Source of the DNA: Trachythela sp. YZ-2020
Lineage: Eukaryota > Cnidaria > Anthozoa > Malacalcyonacea > Clavulariidae
Reading direction: 5' to 3'
DNA length: 64,000 nt
Assembly: GCA_016169945.1 (NCBI GenBank)
Contig: JADLSH010000369.1
Coordinates: forward strand, 2,976,001-3,040,000
Shown piece by piece: positions 34,719-42,780 of the stretch. The translations under genes were made by a program, and so were the position numbers. The first letter of the stretch is position 1, and each line of letters begins with the position of its first letter. The notes under the pieces are model-generated. The model was given only the letters and a program-made list of their open reading frames with translations. It searched no databases and was not told the DNA's origin.

Positions 34719-35268
34719 AGTAGTAATGAGAGGCACTATACGGCACTTTTCAAAATCCAATTCCAAATATGCCATTTTCAAAAGTGCCGTATAGTGCCCC
34801 CATTTTCATTTTCCACAAATTTTCAAAATCACAAATTTTCAAAATTTCCAAGAACTTTTTAACCTAAACAAGGTTAAGAAGTTTACTTTGTTTTTAGTTA
34901 CCATATTTTTCCTCTTGGTGGTCGTATACAAAATCTGTACAAGCACAACTTTCGTGGCCTGCCTCCCAATTGTACACACAACAAGTACTTGGGTACTGTT
35001 CGCAAAAAGTTTGTTTGTTTTTATACAATACAACCAACATTTTTATTCTATAACTTGTGTCTGTTTTAAAACCATTTTCCCGAACATTTTCCGAACATTT
35101 TCTCAAACCAATTCTCAAACCCTTCCAAAAACCTAAATATGGAATTCCAAGTTTTAAACACCACAAATGTCACCGCTGAGCCAACAAAAAATGATCGCTT
35201 ACTCAAGGTGCCCGCAGCGGGCACCTTTGCGGGGGTCCTTTTTAAGAGTGCAATGGAGGGTAAATAAA
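34719..35268 (+). repeat. Left terminal inverted repeat, 550 bp
   Basis: Inverted copy of 54178-54727 with a single difference seen by eye (CTCAAACCC against CCCAAACCC near 35120). Near the tip a 19-bp perfect stem (34732-34750 with 34780-34798; CGGCACTTTT-type arms) can form a hairpin. Further in, AGGTGCCCGC is followed by its inverse (about 35208-35226). A 90-codon Cys-containing frame (35166-34894) is present in both repeats. Confidence 0.97.
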
Positions 35269-35270
35269 TA

Positions 35271-35546
35271 ATGTCAGATTCAACAGGTCCAAAAAACACA
35301 TTTCCAAAACCGAGCAAAAATTATTGGCATACATTTCTAAAAACCGAAGAAGAGCAAATGGCATACATTTCCAAAACCGAAGAAGAAGAAGAAGAAGAAG
35401 AGCAAAAATTATTGGCATACATTTCCAGAACCGAAGAAGAAGAAGAGCAAAAATTATTGGCAGACTGTTCAAAATTATTTATAATATCAATAGGTGGAAG
35501 TATTATTTTAAAGGTTTTATTTACTTACATAATAAATAATGTCTAA
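35271..35546 (+). CDS. Glu-rich repeat protein with C-terminal membrane segment
   Basis: 91 aa. Residues about 25-65 hold three imperfect repeats of AYISKTEEE/EQKLLA type with Glu runs, followed by one hydrophobic helix (about 69-88, FIISIGGSIILKVLFTYI). It looks like a tail-anchored small protein with an acidic cytosolic or virion-interior segment. The start is 2 bp inside the end of the inverted repeat. Its last codons overlap the next gene by 8 nt (ATGTCTAA), suggesting coupled expression. Function is unknown. The repeats are GAAGAA-type DNA expansions, so length may vary between copies. Confidence 0.6.
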   Translation: MSDSTGPKNTFPKPSKNYWHTFLKTEEEQMAYISKTEEEEEEEEQKLLAYISRTEEEEEQKLLADCSKLFIISIGGSIILKVLFTYIINNV

Positions 35547-35886
35547 CCCCAAATTACTTAAAATATTCACAACCCAATATGAAAAGTTTTTCACAGAACT
35601 TATAAAACTTTTTCCATACCAATTGGAGTTAAGAGTTTTACAAATTTTTTTAAAAACAACTTATGATTCCGAGACCTTGCTAATAAATATGAATGAAAAA
35701 ATAACACCAGAGGTTGAGAAAAATATTCACGACAGAGACATACAAGGACTACTTGCTTTATTCCCAATTCCTGAATGTTACCAACCGTTAATAACAGAGT
35801 TACTAAATTCCACAGACGAAGAGACAAAAGAATCCTTATGGACTTGGGTTGATTTATTTGTAAAAATAACGAAAACAAATCGATAA
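35539..35886 (+). CDS. Hypothetical helical protein, 115 aa
   Basis: Mostly helical, with alternating Leu/Phe and acidic positions (KLFPYQLELRVLQIFLK). No membrane segment, zinc motif or catalytic motif. Overlaps the preceding gene by 8 nt. Its stop is followed 22 bp later by a 12-bp-stem hairpin shared with the convergent gene at 35941. Weakly reminiscent of small helical proteins found in large DNA viruses, but I cannot name a family. Open frame, varied composition and operon-like overlap support a real gene. Confidence 0.65.
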   Translation: MSNPKLLKIFTTQYEKFFTELIKLFPYQLELRVLQIFLKTTYDSETLLINMNEKITPEVEKNIHDRDIQGLLALFPIPECYQPLITELLNSTDEETKESLWTWVDLFVKITKTNR

Positions 35887-35907
35887 AATAATTTGTTACA
35901 ATACAAA

Positions 35908-35934
35908 ATTTCCTAATTTAAAAAATTAGGAAAT
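35908..35934. terminator. Convergent-junction hairpin 1
   Basis: 12-bp perfect stem (ATTTCCTAATTT with AAATTAGGAAAT), 3-nt loop, lying between the stops of the convergent genes ending at 35886 and 35941. AATAAA-like sequence follows on the plus strand. Confidence 0.75.
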
Positions 35935-35940
35935 AAAAAA

Positions 35941-36183
35941 TCACTCATCAGGAATTACTACTGTAACATTTTCGCTATTAACAACCTCTTCACCAATATT
36001 TAAAACTCTTTCATATTTTTTAATTCTACCCGAAACATAACCAATTTGAATGTTGCCCTCTATTCCATTGTCTCCTTTTCGTGACATTTGAACTCCTGTT
36101 AAAAATCTTTTCTTAACTTCTATATTCTCATTAAACAAATCTCCATTTCTTTGTATTAATAATTTACTAGGTTTACAACCCAT
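35941..36183 (-). CDS. Small protein with myristoylation-like N-terminus
   Basis: 80 aa beginning MGCKPSKL. Gly2, a Ser at position 6 and a neighbouring Cys3 fit the dual N-myristoylation and palmitoylation pattern, so membrane or capsid-membrane association is plausible (inference). The remainder is beta-rich (QIGYVSGRIKKYERVL, VTVVIPDE) with no known domain. Its start codon is only 19 bp from that of the divergent gene at 36203, so the two share a very short bidirectional promoter. The 3' end meets the hairpin at 35908-35934. Confidence 0.6.
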   Translation of the reverse strand: MGCKPSKLLIQRNGDLFNENIEVKKRFLTGVQMSRKGDNGIEGNIQIGYVSGRIKKYERVLNIGEEVVNSENVTVVIPDE

Positions 36184-36202
36184 TTTTATTAAAATAAATA
36201 AT

Positions 36203-36733
36203 ATGGCACATAGATTTGGATATTCAGAAAATGAACCAAACTATATACACAACCTAAAGTCTTTTAGGGCAGAACCATTGTACTTTCTAACGACTAGTGA
36301 TTTCCGGTCTTCATATGATGGATTGGTTAAAGATAGATGGCGCCATCCTTTCGACAGGAAGGAAAACAATGCGCCAATGTACATCTGGTGTAACAATTTT
36401 TCGGAAAACTCGGGGATAGCTCTTAGAGCTCACCTCATGGACGACGACGCTGATATTACAACACCAATGAGAATATTATATTCTTTATACTGCATAATGT
36501 CGGATGGTACAAAAATAACGAGGGATCTAAAAGAAATAAATTTAGCAACTAAACAGATTCCGGGGACAAACTACTTCATATTAGATGAAAATTTTAGTAT
36601 TCCAAAAGTTGTCCCGGAGTACAAAACCATGAAACTTATGGCTGTAAAATTTAAACAACTTTCTGATGAAACAGGCGGTAACGAGTCTACTCTCCATGTA
36701 ACAACTTACAATATTGAGTCAAACAATCTTTAA
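36203..36733 (+). CDS. Hypothetical virion-associated protein, 176 aa
   Basis: The N-terminus MAHRFGY resembles MALAFGY of the collagen-like protein encoded 14 bp downstream, suggesting a shared capsid- or tail-docking peptide. The body is mixed alpha/beta with aromatic-rich segments (RWRHPFDRKENNAPMYIWC) and no catalytic motif. The arrangement next to the fibre gene suggests a structural or chaperone partner of the fibre, an inference from context only. No known family recognised. Open, with the same A/T-rich TAAATAAT leader as neighbouring genes. Confidence 0.65.
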   Translation: MAHRFGYSENEPNYIHNLKSFRAEPLYFLTTSDFRSSYDGLVKDRWRHPFDRKENNAPMYIWCNNFSENSGIALRAHLMDDDADITTPMRILYSLYCIMSDGTKITRDLKEINLATKQIPGTNYFILDENFSIPKVVPEYKTMKLMAVKFKQLSDETGGNESTLHVTTYNIESNNL

Positions 36734-36747
36734 CCCTAAATAAAATA

Positions 36748-38577
36748 ATGGCATTAGCATTTGGTTATTTGAAAAAGAATAGATACACAACTATTAGAGG
36801 CCAACAAGGCTCTCAAGGGCCCCAAGGTCCTGATGGAATTCAAGGCTTACAAGGCTTAACTGGGCCAAAAGGTTCTGATGGGCCAAAAGGTTCTGATGGA
36901 CCAAAAGGTCAAAATGGTAACACAGGAATTCAAGGTTTACAAGGAGTAACCGGCCAAAAAGGACTTACCGGTAACACAGGCCCACAAGGACAACAGGGCC
37001 TTTTAGGAAATTCAGGGCCACAAGGTGCAAAAGGATTAAAAGGAGACATTGGCAACACAGGGGCTAATGGCGACACAGGTACACAAGGCCTTCAGGGAGT
37101 TACCGGATCAAAAGGTCTTACAGGTAACACAGGTACACAAGGCCAACAAGGACTTAAAGGAAATGTTGGCGCAACCGGTCCACAAGGTCCTGCAGGATCT
37201 GGATCTGGCGGGGGTGCGCAAGGCCAAAAAGGAGACACCGGTGCGACTGGTCCGCAAGGTTTACAAGGAGTAACTGGTCAAAAAGGTCTTACAGGTAACA
37301 CTGGCCTACAAGGGCAACAAGGACTTAAAGGAGAAACTGGTCCAAAAGGTTTAAAAGGACAAAAAGGAAATTTAGGTCCATTAGGGCATCAAGGAAATAC
37401 AGGTCCACAAGGTTTACAAGGTGTCACAGGTCAAAAAGGTTTAACAGGAAATACAGGCCCACAAGGACAACAAGGATTAAAAGGAAATACTGGTCCACAA
37501 GGTTTACAAGGTCCTGCAGGATCTGGATCTGGATCTGGTGGTGGAACACAAGGTCCAAGAGGTCCAAAAGGTGATACAGGTCCGCAAGGACAACATGGGA
37601 TTACTGGACCAAAAGGCTTAACCGGTAACACAGGAGCTACAGGGCCACAAGGTGCAAAAGGAAGTGATACCGGGATAAAAGGAAATACTGGTGCAAAAGG
37701 TCCAAAAGGAGATACAGGAGATACTGGACCAAGAGGCTTACAAGGAAGCCAAGGTCCGCACGGTCTTACAGGTAACACAGGGCCACAAGGGGTTACTGGA
37801 TTAGAAGGTCCACGAGGTTATCAGGGTTTACATGGTATTAAAGGCGATACAGGCATACAAGGCCCGCCAGCCATTAGAGGGACTGATGGTTCAAAAGGCG
37901 ACCAGGGTGATAAAGGCGACAAAGGTGACATTGGCCCACGAGGGTTTACAGGCATGGTTGGCTCAAAAGGAGATCGTGGAAGCATGGGAGGCCAGGGAAA
38001 TTCTGGATCCACCGGACAAAGAGGTGCAACCGGTGCAAAAGGCCTCAAAGGTAACAAAGGTGACAAAGGCGACACTGGATCCACCGGCCCACAAGGAGCC
38101 ATTAATAATTTTTTGGTTTCTTTTCACTCTAAACCAGGAAAACACTCGCTCATAACCGCAAAAGATAATCTTTTTTGTACTAGAAATAACAACCTAATCA
38201 TGAAGACCATAATTACAACCCAAGGAGATTATATCGTTAAATACAAACTAACCTTATTACCTACTTTTTTCGAATCTGGTAGTCCAAATATTACTAAGAC
38301 TAAGGGTTGGTTCTCTTCAGATGATGCTGACTATGCAGACCTTGAAACATGTGTCTATATAGAAAATGTCATTAAGCCTCAGTTTAAAGTTGTAACAGAT
38401 GGTACCATATACAGTGATTCGACACTACCACACCTAATTTACATGGAAGGTCTTATCACCATTGCAAAAGGAGCGACAGTCGAACTAAAATCTTACACAA
38501 ATTACTTCGGTGACGACTACTCTTACCTTCTTTACGATGTCTTCGAACCAGTCATGGTTTTTACAAAGGTTGGATAA
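36748..38577 (+). CDS. Collagen-like fibre protein, 609 aa
   Basis: Residues 1-17 are a short head (MALAFGYLKKNRY). About 18-450 are Gly-X-Y triplets (GPQGPQG, GLQGVTGQKGLTGNTG and similar), broken by two Gly/Ser-rich hinges and one GPPAIRG irregularity. About 453-609 form a globular, beta-rich C-terminal domain that could nucleate trimerisation and bind a receptor. This is the layout of viral fibres and of collagen-like proteins in Sputnik-type virophages and giant viruses. Gln, Lys and Thr fill many X/Y positions and Pro is less common than in animal collagens. The long DNA repeats (GGTCCACAAGG-type) could expand or contract. Likely role: a surface fibre of a Polinton virion. Confidence 0.92.
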   Translation: MALAFGYLKKNRYTTIRGQQGSQGPQGPDGIQGLQGLTGPKGSDGPKGSDGPKGQNGNTGIQGLQGVTGQKGLTGNTGPQGQQGLLGNSGPQGAKGLKGDIGNTGANGDTGTQGLQGVTGSKGLTGNTGTQGQQGLKGNVGATGPQGPAGSGSGGGAQGQKGDTGATGPQGLQGVTGQKGLTGNTGLQGQQGLKGETGPKGLKGQKGNLGPLGHQGNTGPQGLQGVTGQKGLTGNTGPQGQQGLKGNTGPQGLQGPAGSGSGSGGGTQGPRGPKGDTGPQGQHGITGPKGLTGNTGATGPQGAKGSDTGIKGNTGAKGPKGDTGDTGPRGLQGSQGPHGLTGNTGPQGVTGLEGPRGYQGLHGIKGDTGIQGPPAIRGTDGSKGDQGDKGDKGDIGPRGFTGMVGSKGDRGSMGGQGNSGSTGQRGATGAKGLKGNKGDKGDTGSTGPQGAINNFLVSFHSKPGKHSLITAKDNLFCTRNNNLIMKTIITTQGDYIVKYKLTLLPTFFESGSPNITKTKGWFSSDDADYADLETCVYIENVIKPQFKVVTDGTIYSDSTLPHLIYMEGLITIAKGATVELKSYTNYFGDDYSYLLYDVFEPVMVFTKVG

Positions 38578-38611
38578 ATAAAATATTCCTTATTAACAAA
38601 AAAAAATAAAA

Positions 38612-38639
38612 TTTCTAATCCTTGTTACAGGATTAGAAA
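38612..38639. terminator. Convergent-junction hairpin 2
   Basis: 11-bp perfect stem (TTTCTAATCCT with AGGATTAGAAA), 6-nt loop, between the convergent stops at 38577 and 38648. The stem nearly matches the one at 53656-53682. Confidence 0.75.
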
Positions 38640-38647
38640 ATATATAG

Positions 38648-38890
38648 TCACTCGCAATCTGAACATACTTCTTCACTTCCACACGAGCACCCACCACATA
38701 CATGATCCTCAAACTCGTTATCATTTAAAGTTTTAAGGTCACAATCCATGCATTTATACATAATCTCACCATTTACATTTGCGTGTTGGTCTTGGATATG
38801 TTCAATAACTTTATCCATGTCACAAATATACATACACCCACCGCATATACATTTGTCATTTCCAAAAACATTAATTATTATGTTAATCAT
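38648..38890 (-). CDS. Cys/His-rich zinc-finger-like protein, 80 aa
   Basis: Contains CICGGCMYIC, an HIQDQH pair, then YKCMDCDLKT with a following His, ending in a Cys-rich tail (CGGCSCGSEEVCSDCE). The spacing suggests one or two irregular C2H2/C2HC fingers plus a Cys-cluster. Likely nucleic-acid or protein binding; a transcriptional role is an inference. Divergent from the ATPase gene with 55 bp between starts; its 3' end meets the hairpin at 38612-38639. Confidence 0.65.
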   Translation of the reverse strand: MINIIINVFGNDKCICGGCMYICDMDKVIEHIQDQHANVNGEIMYKCMDCDLKTLNDNEFEDHVCGGCSCGSEEVCSDCE

Positions 38891-38945
38891 ATTTATATTT
38901 ACTCTATATATTATTACTAGTTCTCAATTTCTTCTTAGATAAAAA

Positions 38946-39542
38946 ATGAAAACACCATTTAACATGTTAATTGTTGGAGCGACAGAGTGTGGTAAAACAT
39001 ATTACCTACTAAATTTTCTTGTTGACAAATATAATAAGCACTTCCAATATATTTTTATCATCTGTCCAACTTTTGAATTTAATGAAACATATCAAAATTG
39101 GGATTACAAAGACTCTCCGGGTGTTTACGCAATACAATGCGAACAAGATCATGTTGAAGATTTTCTAAAATATATTTCTGATAAATTCGCAGGTAGTAAT
39201 GCATTAATAATATTGGATGACTGCGCAAGTACAAAGTTTGTTAAAAGCAGAACTTCAGAACTTGTAAGACTTGCGTTTTCTGCGCGCCATTATAATTTAA
39301 GTACAATTGTTATTACACAAAAATTAACAGCCATTGCGCCAGCCTATCGCGAAAATATAGCTAAACTTGTTGTTTTTGATTCACCAAGCGCACTTGCATG
39401 GAAAACAATTTCTGATGAATTTTTAGATGTTTCAAAACAGGAACAAGATAAATTAAAAAAAGATTTAAAAGAAAACAAATACGCAAGGTTAGAAATTAAT
39501 CTTAGGCACCCGCGCACGCATGAAATAATATTTGATAAATAA
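38946..39542 (+). CDS. A32/FtsK-HerA-type packaging ATPase
   Basis: 198 aa. Walker A GATECGKT at residues 11-18, Walker B ALIILDD at 86-92, and a sensor-like VITQ at 122-125. This set and the short length fit the poxvirus A32-like genome-packaging ATPases found in most Polintons, virophages and nucleocytoplasmic DNA viruses. It would pump element DNA into preformed capsids. One base separates its stop from the start of the next gene (39544). The start follows AGATAAAAA, the A-rich leader common in this element. Confidence 0.93.
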   Translation: MKTPFNMLIVGATECGKTYYLLNFLVDKYNKHFQYIFIICPTFEFNETYQNWDYKDSPGVYAIQCEQDHVEDFLKYISDKFAGSNALIILDDCASTKFVKSRTSELVRLAFSARHYNLSTIVITQKLTAIAPAYRENIAKLVVFDSPSALAWKTISDEFLDVSKQEQDKLKKDLKENKYARLEINLRHPRTHEIIFDK

Positions 39543-39543
39543 A

Positions 39544-39996
39544 ATGGACATTAGCGAAGACTGTGAAAATTTAAGAGAAGAGTTAATATCTCTTTCTGAA
39601 AAAGGTCAGATACTTCAAACAAAAAAATTTCTGAGAGACAAAAGAAGAGCTAACCCTGCTATGTTGAGAAAAATAATGGATTCATATCTAAAACAAAAAA
39701 ACGATATCAACAAGCAAAAAATGGCGAATCAATTTGTGCTACTCTCAGTATCAATTTGTGACAATTTTTGTGGTTCTTATATTAAAATTAACGAAAAAAA
39801 TAAATTTATTGAAAAAATTCTTGGTGACGAAAATATAATGTTTGTAATTAAGGATATACTTCCAAGTTACACACCAGATGATTATTACAGTAAATATGTT
39901 CTGGCTTTTATTTCGTTAGGAACACTAGGATACACTCACGTAAGTTTTGTTGAACCCGAACCTGAACCAGAAGTTAATGTAAAACCCGAACCTTAA
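39544..39996 (+). CDS. Hypothetical protein with Pro-Glu tail, 150 aa
   Basis: I chose the second ATG (39544), because the first at 39532 lies inside the ATPase gene while this one follows its stop by a single base. The N-terminal two-thirds are helical and charged (KKFLRDKRRANPAMLRKIM). The C-terminus is a PEPEPEPEVNVKPEP low-complexity acidic tail. No domain recognised. Co-transcription with the packaging ATPase suggests a role in packaging or assembly (inference). Confidence 0.65.
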   Translation: MDISEDCENLREELISLSEKGQILQTKKFLRDKRRANPAMLRKIMDSYLKQKNDINKQKMANQFVLLSVSICDNFCGSYIKINEKNKFIEKILGDENIMFVIKDILPSYTPDDYYSKYVLAFISLGTLGYTHVSFVEPEPEPEVNVKPEP

Positions 39997-40006
39997 GTTA
40001 TATTGT

Positions 40007-40036
40007 AATTTTGTACCCTAAAAAAGGTACAAAATT
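40007..40036. terminator. Convergent-junction hairpin 3
   Basis: 11-bp perfect stem (AATTTTGTACC with GGTACAAAATT), 8-nt loop, between the convergent stops at 39996 and 40041. Confidence 0.75.
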
Positions 40037-40040
40037 AAAT

Positions 40041-40424
40041 TTAATCTTTGGCAATATTTGAGCTTACAAACTCACCTACTTTTCTTAATCTTTTTAAATT
40101 AAAGTTTATATACCTTACATCATCATTTTTCTCATACAAGGAATTACAATCAAAAACAACATGAATCATTAGTTTTCCCTTATTTAATAATTCATCTCGT
40201 TGTTTCACTGTTAGATCACCAACTGACAAATATAATGTGTTCCGTCCAAAAATAGCAGATTTTGCGTTGTGTTTTTCTGAAAGTGAGTTAATTCTTTGTA
40301 ATGTTTTGTCGTTGTCAATAACAATAGGAATTTTATATCCACCATTATTTGACTTTTGAACACCCCATGTTAAACAACTTTGTATTTCAAAAACTTCAGT
40401 TTCTTCTAATTTAATAATACCCAT
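40041..40424 (-). CDS. Hypothetical protein, 127 aa
   Basis: Alternating beta-strand and helix pattern (SCLTWGVQKSNNGGYKIPIV; RNTLYLSVGDLTVKQRDELL), no Cys-cluster, membrane span or catalytic signature. Last of a run of five minus-strand genes (44410 down to 40041), with 21 bp to the gene upstream. Could be a small nucleic-acid-binding or structural protein, but nothing in the sequence decides it. Confidence 0.6.
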   Translation of the reverse strand: MGIIKLEETEVFEIQSCLTWGVQKSNNGGYKIPIVIDNDKTLQRINSLSEKHNAKSAIFGRNTLYLSVGDLTVKQRDELLNKGKLMIHVVFDCNSLYEKNDDVRYINFNLKRLRKVGEFVSSNIAKD

Positions 40425-40445
40425 TCTTCTCTTTAGTTATACACT

Positions 40446-41732
40446 TTAATTTTCTTTAAACCTGTCTTTTATTTTTAGCGTTTTAATTTCATTGTATGCA
40501 ATGTAACCTAATGCTATTGCAAGAACCCACATGTTGTTACCCAACCACATAAGCCCTTTCGCACCCATACTTAGAACAGTTGAGATAATACTACCGATGG
40601 CGGCAAATACAGGTCCAAACTTCTTAAGTATTTTAGCAACTGCTTTTCCAAAAGTTGAGACACCACGAGCGCCAGCCGCGAGAGCTGATCTCGTAGATGT
40701 TACAATTCCTGTTATTAAACCCGCAATACCAATACTTATTGCAGCTGTGACACCTAAGTTCTTTTTAGCCCACCTTTTAAACTTTTCAAACTTTGTTAGT
40801 GGGTTGTTATCTGTCTCATTTTTTAAAATTTCTATAACTTCTGTAAGTACTGGTCTTATATTATTTTGTAATCTTATGTTATCTTGTTCTAACTCTGCAA
40901 CCTTTGCAATAGACTCGTACAAAGTTTTTAGGGTAGGGTTTTGTTCTGCTATGCTTCGGTCCCGCCAAGTTTTTATTTCTATGTCTAATAATTCTATTTG
41001 ATCCTTGTAACCAATATTTTGTTTGCGAATGCCTGATTGTAAAACTGCTTGTATTTCTCGTTCCCACTCAGATTTCCCGCCGTCCAAATTAACCATTTCA
41101 ATGTTTTCGTGTTGGAATCTAATATCATCATAACTATTGCTAATACTACTATTTAATATGGTCCTAGAATTATTAATTATATCATTATTTAACTCTTCGT
41201 TACCCACAACACCAGCTTGGTTTTCAACCATCCCAGCTGGGGTGTTAGCATGTTCCAATGTGACTTCAATTAACTCAGCATCATACAGTTTTTTAAGTCT
41301 TTTAAATTTTGGACTTTTATTATCGCTGTCTGAAATTTCACCAACACCATTAATTTTATAAATTCCCACCTTATCGTCACCTAGACCATAATCTAACCCT
41401 ATAACACGACCTGTGGAGATATTTTTTCTTACAGATAATTTTGTAAGAAATAACTGGGTGTGTGGTCCATCATTTTCATTTAAATGTATATTCTTATAGT
41501 TTAAAAATAAATTTTTTACCAACACAACCCTTACATTATTAGGGTTTCCTGTCACAATAGGTATACTTTCATCTAAATTAGGAGTTGGATTAGTAGTTTG
41601 AGGATCTTGTTCGTCATCAAGAGGATCATCGTCAAGATTAGTTTCTTGCTCTTCGGTTTCATCAGTCTCATCTGGATCATCTGGATCTTCCGCTTCAGGA
41701 TTTTGGTTTTTCATTTCTACATCTGGATCCAT
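40446..41732 (-). CDS. Large virion membrane-protein candidate, 428 aa
   Basis: Residues 1-60 are highly acidic (ETDETEEQETNLDDDPLDD). About 61-210 are mixed alpha/beta. About 215-310 are helical with coiled-coil potential. About 320-415 contain Gly/Ala-rich hydrophobic helices (AAISIGIAGLITGIVTS; FAAIGSIISTVLSMGAKGL; a third WVLAIALGYIAY), followed by a basic end. The C-terminal part resembles membrane-active or internal virion proteins seen in Polintons and adintoviruses, but I cannot assign a named family. Placed between the integrase and small genes on the minus strand. A role in membrane disruption during entry is speculative. Confidence 0.6.
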   Translation of the reverse strand: MDPDVEMKNQNPEAEDPDDPDETDETEEQETNLDDDPLDDEQDPQTTNPTPNLDESIPIVTGNPNNVRVVLVKNLFLNYKNIHLNENDGPHTQLFLTKLSVRKNISTGRVIGLDYGLGDDKVGIYKINGVGEISDSDNKSPKFKRLKKLYDAELIEVTLEHANTPAGMVENQAGVVGNEELNNDIINNSRTILNSSISNSYDDIRFQHENIEMVNLDGGKSEWEREIQAVLQSGIRKQNIGYKDQIELLDIEIKTWRDRSIAEQNPTLKTLYESIAKVAELEQDNIRLQNNIRPVLTEVIEILKNETDNNPLTKFEKFKRWAKKNLGVTAAISIGIAGLITGIVTSTRSALAAGARGVSTFGKAVAKILKKFGPVFAAIGSIISTVLSMGAKGLMWLGNNMWVLAIALGYIAYNEIKTLKIKDRFKEN

Positions 41733-41735
41733 TGT

Positions 41736-42719
41736 TTATTTAACTTCGCTAAGCTCTCTTTCATAAAATCTTCCGTAAATATTCTCACCGGTTGCGATAT
41801 CTTGTATTTCATACATAACAGGACTACTCCGAGAGACTTTTGTTACCCTAAATGTCTCCTCAGTGAAATTAATTGTGTAACCTTTTACAAACCTAGTACC
41901 TGTATGATATTTTTCAACCCTGACAGTATCACCTACTTTAAATTTAGGTTTTTTAAATTCACTATTGCTACCATACAAAGTCACCCAAACTTCATCCTTA
42001 TTTTCCCCATTAACATCTGCAGGTTTCATTTTGATACTACTGTGCACACTGTGGTTGTAATTAAATGTTACATCATCCAAAATATGTAACCACTTTTTTG
42101 TTTTGTGTTCTGTAAAATATTTCCACATAGATGTTTTTAAAGTCCTATTTAATCTTTCCACAAGAGCTGCCTTTCTGTTAAAAAAGGCCTTGCCGTCTTT
42201 TTTAATAAGTGTTGTAAAATGTTCTATTCCTAGTTTACCTAGTAACTCTTCAACATATTTGTTTCTAAACTCAAGACCATCGTCATATTGAACTACTTTT
42301 GGGTACTTACCAAACCGGGTTTTAAATTCTTCTAGTATTTTTTCCATAGCGTGTGCAACATCAATACTACCTTTTGTTCTACTTGGTTCTGTGAAAGCAA
42401 ACCGCGATAATATTTCTATGCTTGTTAGAATCCATTTGTACCCTTCGTTAGCACTGGCCCGATCTTTTGTCATATCTACCATATCAAGTTGTAATTGGTC
42501 TCCTAAATCTTCCACAATAGTTTTACGGTACACATGAGTCCCACTTTTTTGTTTTGTGGTTGTGTAAGTGTCTTGTGTTAAAAGCCAATCTTTAACTTGT
42601 TTACGAGTTACATTTAATTTGTCTTCTTTTGCTTTTTGATATAACCTTTCGATACTTTGGTAACCTGTCGAAGGGTTGTGGTACAAATTTCTGAGACCTT
42701 GTTCAGTTTCAAAACTCAT
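41736..42719 (-). CDS. Retroviral-type (rve) integrase
   Basis: 327 aa. An N-terminal helical region (1-65) precedes the RNase-H-fold core with first Asp in LQLDMVDM (D79), second in VVQYDDGLEF (D146) and Glu in LVERLNRTLK (E188). A C-terminal SH3/chromo-like region follows (FKVGDTVRVEK, then ENIYGRFYERELSEV). These are standard Polinton integrase features; the enzyme would process the AG/CT ends and make the 6-bp duplication seen here. The D146-E188 gap is 41 residues rather than the usual 35 or so, with extra sequence around KKDGKAFFNRKAA. The frame is fully open. Confidence 0.95.
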   Translation of the reverse strand: MSFETEQGLRNLYHNPSTGYQSIERLYQKAKEDKLNVTRKQVKDWLLTQDTYTTTKQKSGTHVYRKTIVEDLGDQLQLDMVDMTKDRASANEGYKWILTSIEILSRFAFTEPSRTKGSIDVAHAMEKILEEFKTRFGKYPKVVQYDDGLEFRNKYVEELLGKLGIEHFTTLIKKDGKAFFNRKAALVERLNRTLKTSMWKYFTEHKTKKWLHILDDVTFNYNHSVHSSIKMKPADVNGENKDEVWVTLYGSNSEFKKPKFKVGDTVRVEKYHTGTRFVKGYTINFTEETFRVTKVSRSSPVMYEIQDIATGENIYGRFYERELSEVK

Positions 42720-42749
42720 TTATTTTAATCTCTCAGAAAAATAAAGTTA

Positions 42750-42780
42750 TCAAAAAACCTAAATATGGAATTCCAAGTTT
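42750..42780 (+). repeat. Internal fragment of the terminal inverted repeat
   Basis: CAAAAAACCTAAATATGGAA and the following AATTCCAAGTTT match the left inverted repeat (about 35130-35158) almost exactly in the same orientation. The fragment sits between the integrase start and the 3' end of the upstream minus-strand gene and overlaps that gene's stop. Confidence 0.85.

Noticed and set aside
35242..35878. Minus-strand frames over the left Polinton genes
   Set aside because: They overlap two better-supported plus-strand genes with an 8-nt stop-start overlap and have no family features.
37431..38102. Long minus-strand Pro/Gly/Val-rich frames
   Set aside because: Antisense shadows of the collagen-like repeat, which leaves several frames open.
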